Source: Candidatus Proximibacter danicus (GTDB taxonomy: Bacteria > Pseudomonadota > Gammaproteobacteria > Burkholderiales > Rhodocyclaceae). Taken from it: a DNA stretch of 64,000 nt. The stretch is from contig JADJUC010000004.1 in the NCBI GenBank assembly GCA_016710885.1, positions 162,456 to 226,455 on the forward strand, given 5' to 3'. Made by a program: the position numbers and the translations under genes. Numbering within the stretch: the stretch's first letter is position 1; each line of letters opens with the position of its first letter. The notes under the pieces were generated by a model. It did not search any database. It was not told the origin of the DNA and saw only the letters and a list, made by a program, of their open reading frames with translations. Shown here in pieces: positions 44,594-52,796 of this stretch.

Positions 44594-44802
44594 TGATCGG
44601 CTGGGGTTGGCTTGAGCGGGTCGGGCAGCAGGGAGAACAGTCTGCTTGAATGCCGAATTTTGGATTCCGTGCATTTTAGGCGAGCAACCATCCATGAGCA
44701 GCTGGTTTGCAGCACGGCATCAAAGCAAAGAGAGACGTTTCTTGTCTTTCTGTTTTCGGATCGGGCGGGTAAACTCCATCCTCCCCTGAAATGACATGAG
44801 CC

Positions 44803-46200
44803 ATGGCCCAGTTCCAGAAAAGACAGCAGCAAACCCCGATCGACCCCGCCATCGCCGCGTTGCGTATCCCGCCGCATTCGATCGAGGCCGAACAGTCGGT
44901 GCTTGGTGGCCTGCTGCTGGATAATCAGGCCTACGACAAGATCAGCGATCTCGTCTCGGAGTCCGACTTCTACCGCGACGAGCATCGCCGTATCTTCCGT
45001 TCGATCCAGCGCATGCTGGAGCGTGGCAAGCCGGTTGACGTCGTGACCGTAGCCGAAGCCCTCGATGGTGCAGGGGAAACCGAACACACGGGCGGCCTTG
45101 CCTATCTTGGTGAACTGGCGCAGAACACGCCGTCGGCCGCCAATATCCGCCGTTATGGCGAGATCGTGCGCGAGCGCGCCATCCTGCGCCAACTGGTTAC
45201 CGCTGGCGACGAGATCGCCTCCAGCGCGCTGAATCCGCTTGGCCGCGAGCCAAAGACCCTGCTCGACGAAGCCGAGGCCAAAGTTTTTGCCATCGCTGAA
45301 TCCGGCATGCGCCACCAGACCGGCTTCCAGCACATCAACCCGCTGCTGACGCAGGTGGTTGAACGCATCCAGGAACTGCACGACCGTGACAACCCGTCGG
45401 ATATCACGGGCATTCCCACTGGCTACAACGATCTCGACACGATGACTTCGGGCCTGCAGCCGGGCGACCTGGTGATCATTGCCGGTCGGCCGTCGATGGG
45501 CAAGACCTCGCTGGCGCTGAACATTGCCGAGCATGTGGCGATCGAATACGGGGCGCCGGTGGCGGTGTTCTCGATGGAAATGGGCGGTGCCCAGCTGGCC
45601 ATGCGGATGCTGGCCTCGGTTGGCCGCCTCAATCAGCAGAACGTGCGTACCGGCCGCCTCAACGATGACGAGTGGTCGCGCCTCTCCTTTGCGCTCGGCA
45701 AGATCCACGAAAAGGCGATCTATATCGACGAGACGCCGGCGCTGAACCCGATCGACCTGCGTGCTCGCGCCCGCCGCCTACACCGCCAGTGCGGCAAGCT
45801 CGGCCTGATCGTGATTGACTACCTGCAGCTGATGTCCGGCAGCAGCTCGGGTGAGAACCGGGCGACCGAAATTTCGGAAATTTCGCGTTCGCTGAAAGGT
45901 TTGGCCAAGGAGCTGGAGTGCCCGGTGATTGCGCTGTCGCAGCTCAACCGCTCGCTTGAACAGCGCCCGAACAAGCGGCCGGTCATGTCCGATTTGCGCG
46001 AATCCGGCGCCATCGAGCAGGATGCCGACGTGATCATGTTCATCTACCGCGACCAGGTCTACAACCCGGATTCGGAAGACAAGGGTACCGCTGAAATCAT
46101 CATCGGCAAGCAGCGTAACGGCCCGATCGGCACCGTGCGCCTTTCTTTCCTCGGCGAATACACGCGTTTCGAGAACTTCGCCACACCGGGCAGCTACTAA
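44803..46200 (+). CDS. dnaB: Replicative DNA helicase DnaB
   Basis: DnaB is the hexameric 5'-3' helicase at the replication fork. The 465-residue protein has the N-terminal primase-interacting domain (RIPPHSIEAEQSVLGGLLLD), a linker, and a RecA-like domain with Walker A GRPSMGKTSLALNIAEH, the Walker B region LGLIVIDYLQLMSG and the DNA-binding loop region RATEISEISRSLKGLAKEL. No intein is present, which is worth noting for this gene. The ATG at 44803 is 209 nt from the divergent transporter gene, so it has its own promoter region; I could not assign a clear one. Confidence 0.97.
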   Translation: MAQFQKRQQQTPIDPAIAALRIPPHSIEAEQSVLGGLLLDNQAYDKISDLVSESDFYRDEHRRIFRSIQRMLERGKPVDVVTVAEALDGAGETEHTGGLAYLGELAQNTPSAANIRRYGEIVRERAILRQLVTAGDEIASSALNPLGREPKTLLDEAEAKVFAIAESGMRHQTGFQHINPLLTQVVERIQELHDRDNPSDITGIPTGYNDLDTMTSGLQPGDLVIIAGRPSMGKTSLALNIAEHVAIEYGAPVAVFSMEMGGAQLAMRMLASVGRLNQQNVRTGRLNDDEWSRLSFALGKIHEKAIYIDETPALNPIDLRARARRLHRQCGKLGLIVIDYLQLMSGSSSGENRATEISEISRSLKGLAKELECPVIALSQLNRSLEQRPNKRPVMSDLRESGAIEQDADVIMFIYRDQVYNPDSEDKGTAEIIIGKQRNGPIGTVRLSFLGEYTRFENFATPGSY

Positions 46201-46232
46201 CCGCTATCCACTCCACTCCGCTGCGGCTGCTT

Positions 46233-47426
46233 TCAAGCCTCGCTGCGATTGGCCTTGATACTGATGCTGAAGCGTTCAGCGTCAGCAGTATCCAGCGTGC
46301 CATCCTCCGTTTCCACGTGCGGTGTGGCCAGAAAGGGCAGGGGCTTGCTGTTGCCGGCGCGCGGCGTGACTTCCAGTGCCGTGTTGAGTCCGATCCAGTT
46401 CATTTCCCAGTATCCGAAGAGCAGCTTTCTCAGAACTGTCAGCTTGCCGTCGTCCGGCGCGAGTTTTTCCTCCAGCACCGCCTGGCGCAGATCGGCCGGG
46501 TTGACCGGAATCCAGTCGTAACCCGGGGCATAGAACTCAGCCCGGCAATTGAAGGCACGATTGAGTTCGCCCGTCTTGCCGAGGCTCGGCAGCAGGCGCG
46601 AGTAGTCGACACGCAGGCCAAAGACCGGGCGTGCCGGCAGACCTATGGCCCGGCTGAGCGCAACAAAGAGCAGGGCGTGGCCGGCATTGCGCCCGAGCGC
46701 ATTGGCCAGCTCCGGCGGCGTATCGATGCCGCCTGCCGACAGCGCCGGTGTTTCCGGGTCGCGGATGGCACGATCTGCAACCCAGTCGTAGATCGCCTTG
46801 CCTTGCGCCAGCGGATCCTTGATGCGGCCAACGATGCGTTCGGCGATTTCGCGCGTCTTCTCGTTGATCGGCATCAGCTCGGTACTCTGCAGGTTGCGGC
46901 GCAGGATCTCGCCGCGCTCCGGGGCACAGTGCTTCTTGGTCACGTCGAAATGGCGGTCCTGCGTCTCGATCTGGCCGACGAGCTCGAGTACCGGCGTGAC
47001 ACCGTCCTTCCATTCGGCGGTGAACACTTCCATTTCGGCAGCGGGGTCGCGATAGATGCCGGCGCGGTCGAAATTGCCCTGCCAGTTATGGCCAAGCGCA
47101 CGCTGCCAGGGAGTGTCCTTGTACATCGCCAGCGGCAGCCAGAGGCGGGTGGTGCCGCTGGTTTTCCTGATCTCGATGCGCGTCGCCAGGTCGTAGGTAC
47201 GCCAGGGCGAGACCGGTTTTTCCGGCAAGGATGCTGCCGCAACGCGTGTCTCATTGGCCTGCACCGGGTCCGCCGGCTTGTTCGCCGCAGCGCCCTTTTT
47301 CTGGTTTTGGCCGGGTTTGGCCGGTGTTTTCTTACGGGTGCCGTTTGGCGCCGCGAGCGCTTCGCTGCTGCCGACGGCGGGCAAAAGCGTAGCTGCGGCA
47401 GCGGCGATGAAGTCGCGTCTTTTCAC
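46233..47426 (-). CDS. Transglutaminase-like protein without catalytic Cys and His, exported
   Basis: The GTG at 47426 is preceded by GGAGG at 5-nt spacing and gives 397 residues; an upstream start at 47462 lacks a ribosome site. The N-terminus MKRRDFIAAAAATLLPAVG has a twin-arginine-like signal. A Lys/Gln-rich linker is followed by a domain that aligns with bacterial transglutaminase-like proteins (KAIYDWVADRAI, LPARPVFGLRVDYSRLL, CRAEFYAPGYDWIPVNPADLRQAVLEE). Where the family has a catalytic Cys (GGKC-D type) this protein has RNAGH (Ala248), and the His before CRAEF is Asn293; Asp312 remains. It is thus probably a non-catalytic periplasmic protein. Confidence 0.82.
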   Translation of the reverse strand: MKRRDFIAAAAATLLPAVGSSEALAAPNGTRKKTPAKPGQNQKKGAAANKPADPVQANETRVAAASLPEKPVSPWRTYDLATRIEIRKTSGTTRLWLPLAMYKDTPWQRALGHNWQGNFDRAGIYRDPAAEMEVFTAEWKDGVTPVLELVGQIETQDRHFDVTKKHCAPERGEILRRNLQSTELMPINEKTREIAERIVGRIKDPLAQGKAIYDWVADRAIRDPETPALSAGGIDTPPELANALGRNAGHALLFVALSRAIGLPARPVFGLRVDYSRLLPSLGKTGELNRAFNCRAEFYAPGYDWIPVNPADLRQAVLEEKLAPDDGKLTVLRKLLFGYWEMNWIGLNTALEVTPRAGNSKPLPFLATPHVETEDGTLDTADAERFSISIKANRSEA

Positions 47427-47539
47427 GAAACCTCCACTGCAAAAGCGACAAGGCCGCGTCACATGACACGGCCTTTTTGGATGGGCATGATTGTATCAGA
47501 CTCGCGCAGACCCTAGACTGGGATGCTAAGGAGGGTGCC

Positions 47540-48145
47540 ATGAGCGTCAGACAAATTTTTACCCTGCTGGCCTGTCTGTTGTTGGCAGCCTGCTCCGCGC
47601 AGACACAACTGACCAATACCTGGCGCGATACCGAATTTCGCGGCGTGCCATTCACGCGTGTTTTGGTCATCGGCTTTGGCGAGGATGGTGCGAACCGCCG
47701 TGTTTTCGAGGACGAGTTTTCAAAGCGCCTGCAGGCTGCAGGCGTTTCTGCGATTCCCAGCTACACGCTGGGCTCCGGTGTCAGCGAAGCCGATATCGAC
47801 AAGGTGAAGGCGATGGTCGCGCGATCCGGCGCGGACGGTGTTTTGACCACGCGACTGGTTGGCATCGACAAGCGCGTCAATGTCTATCCCGGCCAGGTCA
47901 TGGTGATGCCGGCGGTCGGCTATCGGCGCGGCTTTTACAACTACTACTCGTCCGTAATGGTGATGCCACCGAGCACCTATAACTACGAGGTGGTGACGCT
48001 GGAAACCAATCTCTGGCGCGTCGTCGGTGAAAGCCTCGTGTGGTCTGGCACGACCGAGACTTTTGCGGCCGACGATGCGCGCAAGAGCGCGGCTGAATTC
48101 GCTAGCGTAATTGTCAGCGCGCTGCGCGGGCAGGGGTTGCTGTAA
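47540..48145 (+). CDS. Putative lipoprotein of unknown function
   Basis: The ATG at 47540 follows GGAGGGTGCC. The 201-residue protein has a lipoprotein signal peptide with lipobox LLAAC (Cys18), then a DUF4136-like fold: NTWRDTEFRG, VLVIGFGEDGANRRVFEDEF and TLETNLWRVVGESLVWSGT. It resembles families of small envelope lipoproteins whose function is not known. A Tyr-rich stretch (GYRRGFYNYYSSV) sits at about residues 128-142. It is divergent from the transglutaminase-like gene and convergent with phoH, so it is probably transcribed alone. Confidence 0.78.
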   Translation: MSVRQIFTLLACLLLAACSAQTQLTNTWRDTEFRGVPFTRVLVIGFGEDGANRRVFEDEFSKRLQAAGVSAIPSYTLGSGVSEADIDKVKAMVARSGADGVLTTRLVGIDKRVNVYPGQVMVMPAVGYRRGFYNYYSSVMVMPPSTYNYEVVTLETNLWRVVGESLVWSGTTETFAADDARKSAAEFASVIVSALRGQGLL

Positions 48146-48155
48146 CCCCTGCCCG
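48127..48155. terminator. Terminator-like hairpin between the lipoprotein and phoH genes
   Basis: A perfect 12-bp stem (CGGGCAGGGGTT / AACCCCTGCCCG) with a 5-nt loop contains the lipoprotein stop codon and lies between convergent genes. No T-run follows, so termination is only inferred. Confidence 0.45.
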
Positions 48156-48163
48156 GCAGTTGC

Positions 48164-49609
48164 CTAAAGAACTTCGGCTGCGTGATCCGCCAGTCGTGAG
48201 CGTTCTCCACGCTGCAGCGTGATATGCCCGGAATGCCCCCAGCCCTTGAAACGATCAACCACATAAGTCAGGCCTGAACTGCCTTCGGTGAGATAGGGCG
48301 TATCGATCTGCGCGATGTTGCCGAGGCAGATCACCTTGGTGCCCGGGCCGGCGCGGGTGATCAGCGTTTTCATCTGCTTTGGCGTCAGGTTTTGCGCTTC
48401 GTCGATGATCAGATACTTGTTGAGGAAGGTGCGGCCGCGCATGAAGTTGAGCGACTTGATCTTGATCCGGCTGCGGATCAGATCCATGGTTGCCGCCCGG
48501 CCCCAGTCCCCGGCCTGATCATCTGTCTTGTTGAGCACGTCGAGGTTGTCTTCCAGCGCGCCCATCCACGGCGTCATCTTCTCTTCCTCGGTCCCTGGCA
48601 GAAAACCGATGTCCTCGCCCACCGGTACAGTTACGCGGGTCATGATGATTTCGGCATAGAGCTTTGTTTCCAGTACCTGGGTCAGTCCTGCCGCGATGGT
48701 CAGCAGCGTCTTGCCGGTGCCGGCCTGACCGAGCAGGGTGACGAAATCGACCTCCGGGTTCATCAGCAGGTTGAGGGCGAAATTCTGCTCGCGGTTACGC
48801 GCCGTAATACCCCAGATATTGTTCTTCGGGTGCGTGTAATCCGTCAGCGTCTCGAATTCGGCCGTCCTTCCCGAGACATTCCGCACGATTGCGGAAAAGC
48901 CTGGATCGTCCTTGATATAGAGAAATTCGTTTTCAAGGAAATGTGAGGTGAGCGGGCCTTTCACCCGATACTTGGTATGGCTTTCCTCCTTCCAGGACTC
49001 AACGCCCTGGCCGTGCTTGTCCCAGAAGTCGGCAGGCAATTCGCGCATGCCGGTGTAAAGGAGATCACTGTCCTCCAGCACCTTGTCGTTGAAGTAATCC
49101 TGGGCTTCGAGGCCGAGTGCGCGGGCCTTGATGCGCATGTTGATGTCTTTGGAGACAAGGATGACCTGGCGCTTTGGGTGGCGACGTTGCAGGTGGATAA
49201 CCACTGCCAGAATCTGGTTGTCGAATTTCGAGGTCGGCAGAGCGGCTGGCAGGTCGGCGGCGATAGCTTCGGTCTGCACAAAGAGGCGGCCGCTGGCCAG
49301 TTTTTTCGATGGCGCCTCCAGCGGAATCCCGGTATCGATGCCGTTCTCGAAGCTGCTGACGATTTCATCCAGTGAGCGTGTCGCCTGCCTGGCGTTACGC
49401 GCGATTTCGGACATGCCCTTCTTGTTGTTGTCCAGTTCTTCGAGAACCATGATCGGCAGATAGACGTCATGTTCCTCGAAACGATACAGGCTGCTTGGAT
49501 CGTGCATCAACACGTTGGTATCGAGGACGAAGATCTTGGTGTTGATCGACTCGGTACCAGACTTCGATCTTGTCTTGGACTCGGCTTGCGCTGCAGGTTT
49601 GCGGGCCAT
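48164..49609 (-). CDS. PhoH-family ATPase with N-terminal PIN domain
   Basis: The ATG at 49609 gives 481 residues; an upstream start at 49696 was rejected because it runs into the end region of the peroxiredoxin gene. A basic N-terminal stretch precedes a PIN nuclease domain with the acidic motifs FVLDTNVLMHDP and VLEELDNNKKG (about residues 25-170). The C-terminal PhoH ATPase has Walker A GQAGTGKTLLTIAAG and Walker B NKYLIIDEAQNLTPKQ. PIN-PhoH proteins are known as RNA-directed helicase/nucleases in other bacteria. This gene is likely an RNA-processing factor; regulation by phosphate is not shown here. Confidence 0.92.
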   Translation of the reverse strand: MARKPAAQAESKTRSKSGTESINTKIFVLDTNVLMHDPSSLYRFEEHDVYLPIMVLEELDNNKKGMSEIARNARQATRSLDEIVSSFENGIDTGIPLEAPSKKLASGRLFVQTEAIAADLPAALPTSKFDNQILAVVIHLQRRHPKRQVILVSKDINMRIKARALGLEAQDYFNDKVLEDSDLLYTGMRELPADFWDKHGQGVESWKEESHTKYRVKGPLTSHFLENEFLYIKDDPGFSAIVRNVSGRTAEFETLTDYTHPKNNIWGITARNREQNFALNLLMNPEVDFVTLLGQAGTGKTLLTIAAGLTQVLETKLYAEIIMTRVTVPVGEDIGFLPGTEEEKMTPWMGALEDNLDVLNKTDDQAGDWGRAATMDLIRSRIKIKSLNFMRGRTFLNKYLIIDEAQNLTPKQMKTLITRAGPGTKVICLGNIAQIDTPYLTEGSSGLTYVVDRFKGWGHSGHITLQRGERSRLADHAAEVL

Positions 49610-49632
49610 GGTGTAGGGCTCTCCGTTGGCGT

Positions 49633-50088
49633 TTAGAGGGATCTCATGTAGTCCAGTACTTCCTGGGCATGACCGGGCACCTTTACGCCCCGCCATTCCC
49701 TGCGCAGCCGGCCATCGCCATCGATGACGAAGGTACTGCGCTCGACTCCCCGAACCTCCTTTCCATAGAGCTTCTTGAGTTTGATGACAGCAAAGCGCGA
49801 GCAGAGCAGTTCCTCGGCATCTGACAGCAGCTCGAAGGGCAGGGCCTGCTTTGCCTTGAAGTTTTCGTGTGATTTCACCGAATCTCGCGAGACGCCGAGC
49901 ACGGTTGCGCCAAGGGCGGCAAAATCGGGGTAAAGGTCGCGGAATTGCTGCGCCTCGGCAGTGCAGCCAGGCGTGCTGTCCTTGGGGTAGAAGTAGAGAA
50001 CCACGGGTTTGCCGAGCAGGGCAGAGAGGGAGACATTGTTGCCGCCAGTAGCGGGCAAGGTGAAATCGGCAACAGGCTGATCAATCAT
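49633..50088 (-). CDS. bcp: Thioredoxin-dependent peroxiredoxin, BCP type
   Basis: The ATG at 50088 has GGAG at proper spacing; one at 50094 is too close to it. The 151-residue protein is an AhpC/TSA-fold peroxidase that reduces hydrogen and organic peroxides. The peroxidatic Cys42 is in YPKDSTPGCTAEAQQF. The position five residues later, where many BCPs have the resolving cysteine, is Gln47, so it is likely of the 1-Cys or atypical type; Cys83-region residues (EELLCSRFAV) might resolve it instead. It follows phoH with 23 nt between them on the same strand. Confidence 0.93.
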   Translation of the reverse strand: MIDQPVADFTLPATGGNNVSLSALLGKPVVLYFYPKDSTPGCTAEAQQFRDLYPDFAALGATVLGVSRDSVKSHENFKAKQALPFELLSDAEELLCSRFAVIKLKKLYGKEVRGVERSTFVIDGDGRLRREWRGVKVPGHAQEVLDYMRSL

Positions 50089-50327
50089 CAACATCTCCGG
50101 CTAGCGTCGAGGTTGATTGTGGAGATAAAGAAGCCTCCCGGTCAACCGCATTTATTCTGGCCTCTCAGGATCCAGGGATCTCGGGCCTGTAGACGCTCCC
50201 TGCACCAATTGCAGCGATGGTATTGATCGCCGCGTTCCAGGTTTTTTTCGCCATTCTGTGAAATACCTCACTGCCTTGCCAACCGCCATGCGCGCAAACT
50301 GGTGCCAACAAGCCAGAGAGGTGCATC

Positions 50328-50693
50328 ATGAACCAGAGTGGCAAGACAGGCATTACCAACGAAAGACGAACTGCCCGACAGCGCAGGCTGGACGCTGAGC
50401 GTCGCCAGGTTGATGAGGGCGCACCGGAGCGCCGGTTGGGCTTGGAACGTCGACAGCAGGTGATGGGGCCTCCCGAGCGGCGTTTGCGCGCAGAGCGCCG
50501 CGACTGTGAATACGGGCCGCCTGCGGGCTGGCGGGATCGGCGGCGATCCGCTGAACGCAGAAGCCCTGATGTGGTGGAGAGCAGTTTTGAGGAATGGGTC
50601 AAACTTCGGGCTATTCGCTGTGCCACGGGGGCCGAAAAGGATCATCCAACGGCAGATCACGAAAAGCTCGGAAAAATGATCATTCGCGATTAA
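50328..50693 (+). CDS. Small Arg/Glu-rich protein with ERR repeats, unknown function
   Basis: The 121-residue product starts at an ATG with AGAGG upstream. Residues 12-80 are dominated by ERR and RR units at irregular 7-14 residue spacing (NERRTARQRR, AERRQVDEG, PERRLGLERR, PERRLRAERR, AERRSPD), with Gly-Pro-Pro turns between them. The last 40 residues (VVESSFEEWVKLRAIRCATG) look like a small ordered helix-containing unit. There is no signal peptide, membrane segment or family that I recognise. A nucleic-acid-binding or charged-coil role can be imagined but is not shown. An opposite-strand frame (50268-50768) is also open, so the coding strand is likely but not certain. Confidence 0.5.
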   Translation: MNQSGKTGITNERRTARQRRLDAERRQVDEGAPERRLGLERRQQVMGPPERRLRAERRDCEYGPPAGWRDRRRSAERRSPDVVESSFEEWVKLRAIRCATGAEKDHPTADHEKLGKMIIRD

Positions 50694-50834
50694 GCAGCAT
50701 CGACATCTCGCAGGTGCTTTTGCGGCTGATTCAACTGCTTTCCCGCGTTTCACAAGCTTCCGTGGCACGCCCCCCAGCCGGGGTTCTGGTAGGATTCAGC
50801 CTCACGCTTCAAGGCGCGCTTCCCGGTCTCCCGC

Positions 50835-52796
50835 ATGGCTTTCTCCCTTTCCGATGTGTTTTCTCCTGCCGGTCTCCTGGCAGGGAGTATTTCCGGCTAT
50901 CGCCAGCGCGGTCAGCAGCTCGAAATGGCCGAGCGTGTGGCGGCGGCACTCAAGGACAACCGGGTGCTGGTGGCTGAAGCGGGTACCGGGACTGGAAAAA
51001 CCTACGCCTATCTGGTGCCGGCGCTGATGTCCGGCGGCAAGGTCATCGTTTCCACCGGCACCAAGAACCTGCAGGACCAGCTCTTCAATCGCGATCTGCC
51101 GACCATTCGCGCGGCCCTCAATGTTCCGGTCAAGACTGCGCTGCTCAAGGGGCGGGCCAACTATGTCTGTCACTACCACCTTGAACGCGCCCAGGCCGAC
51201 GGCCGTTTTCTGACGCGCGAAGATGCTGGCCACGCGCGGGCCATCGTCAGGTTTGCCAAGACAACCCAGACCGGCGACAAGGGCGAGTGCGGCGATGTGC
51301 CCGAAAGCTCACCGGTATGGAGCATGGTCACCTCCACCCGCGACAACTGCCTCGGCCAGGACTGCCCGAACCACAAGGAATGTTTCGTCCTCGCCGCCCG
51401 CCGCGAGGCGCTGGCGGCCGACGTGGTGGTGGTCAATCACCACCTGTTCTTCGCCGACGTGATGCTGAAAGACGAGGGCATGGCCGAGTTGCTGCCGGCC
51501 TGCAACGCCGTCATCTTCGACGAGGCGCACCAGTTGCCGGAAACCGCCAGCCTGTTCTTCGGCGAAAATGTTTCTACCGCCCAGGTCACCGATCTGGCCC
51601 GCGACGCCAAACTCGAAGGCATCGCCTCGGCGAAGGACTGTCTCGATCTGCCCCCCGCCTGCGCCAACCTCGAAAAAGCGGCCAAGGACCTGCGCCTGAC
51701 GCTGGGTGTCGATCCGGCACGCTACTCGCTGGTACAACTTGAAGCGCGGCCCGGCTTCGACAATCTGCTGGCCGGCCTGATCAACACGCTGGAATACTTT
51801 GCCGCGCTGCTCGAAACGCAGGCGGAACGCTCCGAAGGGCTGGAAAGCTGCTGGCAGCGCAGTACCGAGTTGCTCGCCGCCTACCGTCGCTGGCGCTCCG
51901 GCGAAGCCGCCGGCGGCAAGTCGGAAGAAGGCCCGGGTAGCGTGCGCTGGGGCGAGGCCACCACCTGGTCGCTGCAGCTCAACGCGACACCACTTGCTAT
52001 CGGCGAGATTTTTCGCAAGCAGATGAGCGGTCATCCGCGCGCCTGGATCTTCACCTCGGCGACGCTGGCCGTGCAAAAAGATTTTGGCCACTACTGTGCC
52101 GAGATGGGGCTGATCGACGCCGAATCCGCCTGCTGGGAAAGCCCCTTCGATTATCCGAGCCAGGCGGTGCTCTATGTGCCGACAGGCTTGCCCGAGCCCA
52201 ACAGCCCGGGCTTCACCGAGGCGGTTGTAGAAGCCGCTTTTCCGGTGCTGAAAGCCAGCGCCGGCCGCGCCTTCTTCCTGTGCACCTCGCTGCGCGCCAT
52301 GCGCCGCATGCACGAACTGCTGCAGGACAAGCTGGAGGCTGCCGGGCTTGATTACCCGTTGTTGCTGCAGGGCGAGGGCAGCAAGAACGAATTGCTGGAG
52401 CGCTTTCGCCGGCTCGGCAATGCCATCCTCGTCGGCAGCCAGAGCTTCTGGGAGGGCGTTGACGTGCGTGGTGAGGCGCTCTCGCTCGTCGTCATCGACA
52501 AACTGCCGTTCGCGCCGCCGGACGACCCGGTGCTGTCGGCGCGCATCGAGCGCATGAACCGCGAAGGTCGCAACGCCTTCATGGAATACCAGTTGCCGCG
52601 CGCGGTGATCAACGTCAAGCAAGGCGCCGGCCGGCTGATTCGCGATGAAACCGACCGCGGCGTGCTGATGATCTGCGACCCGCGCCTGATCACCAAACCC
52701 TACGGCAAGCGCGTCTGGCGCAGCCTGCCGCCGATGAAGCGGACGCGCGAACTGGCAGAAGTGGTCGAATTCTTCGAAGCCTCGGTGCGCGTATGA
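50835..52796 (+). CDS. DinG/YoaA-type ATP-dependent DNA helicase (iron-sulfur)
   Basis: This superfamily 2 helicase of the XPD/DinG group unwinds damaged or R-loop-containing DNA. The 653-residue protein has the Q-like start YRQRGQQLEMAERVAAAL, Walker A AEAGTGTGKTYAYLVPAL, motif II VIFDEAHQLPETA, and C-terminal motifs with SQSFWEGVDVRG and KQGAGRLIRDETDRGV. Cysteines in NYVCHYHLE, CLGQDCPNHKECF are placed as in the [4Fe-4S] domain. Size and motifs favour YoaA/DinG over RecQ-like helicases. The stop overlaps the next gene by 4 nt, so the two are co-translated. Confidence 0.93.
   Translation: MAFSLSDVFSPAGLLAGSISGYRQRGQQLEMAERVAAALKDNRVLVAEAGTGTGKTYAYLVPALMSGGKVIVSTGTKNLQDQLFNRDLPTIRAALNVPVKTALLKGRANYVCHYHLERAQADGRFLTREDAGHARAIVRFAKTTQTGDKGECGDVPESSPVWSMVTSTRDNCLGQDCPNHKECFVLAARREALAADVVVVNHHLFFADVMLKDEGMAELLPACNAVIFDEAHQLPETASLFFGENVSTAQVTDLARDAKLEGIASAKDCLDLPPACANLEKAAKDLRLTLGVDPARYSLVQLEARPGFDNLLAGLINTLEYFAALLETQAERSEGLESCWQRSTELLAAYRRWRSGEAAGGKSEEGPGSVRWGEATTWSLQLNATPLAIGEIFRKQMSGHPRAWIFTSATLAVQKDFGHYCAEMGLIDAESACWESPFDYPSQAVLYVPTGLPEPNSPGFTEAVVEAAFPVLKASAGRAFFLCTSLRAMRRMHELLQDKLEAAGLDYPLLLQGEGSKNELLERFRRLGNAILVGSQSFWEGVDVRGEALSLVVIDKLPFAPPDDPVLSARIERMNREGRNAFMEYQLPRAVINVKQGAGRLIRDETDRGVLMICDPRLITKPYGKRVWRSLPPMKRTRELAEVVEFFEASVRV

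Noticed and set aside
51309..52622. Minus-strand frame of 437 codons opposite the DinG-type helicase
   Set aside because: The helicase frame has every superfamily 2 motif and an iron-sulfur cysteine set; the antisense frame is a codon-bias shadow.
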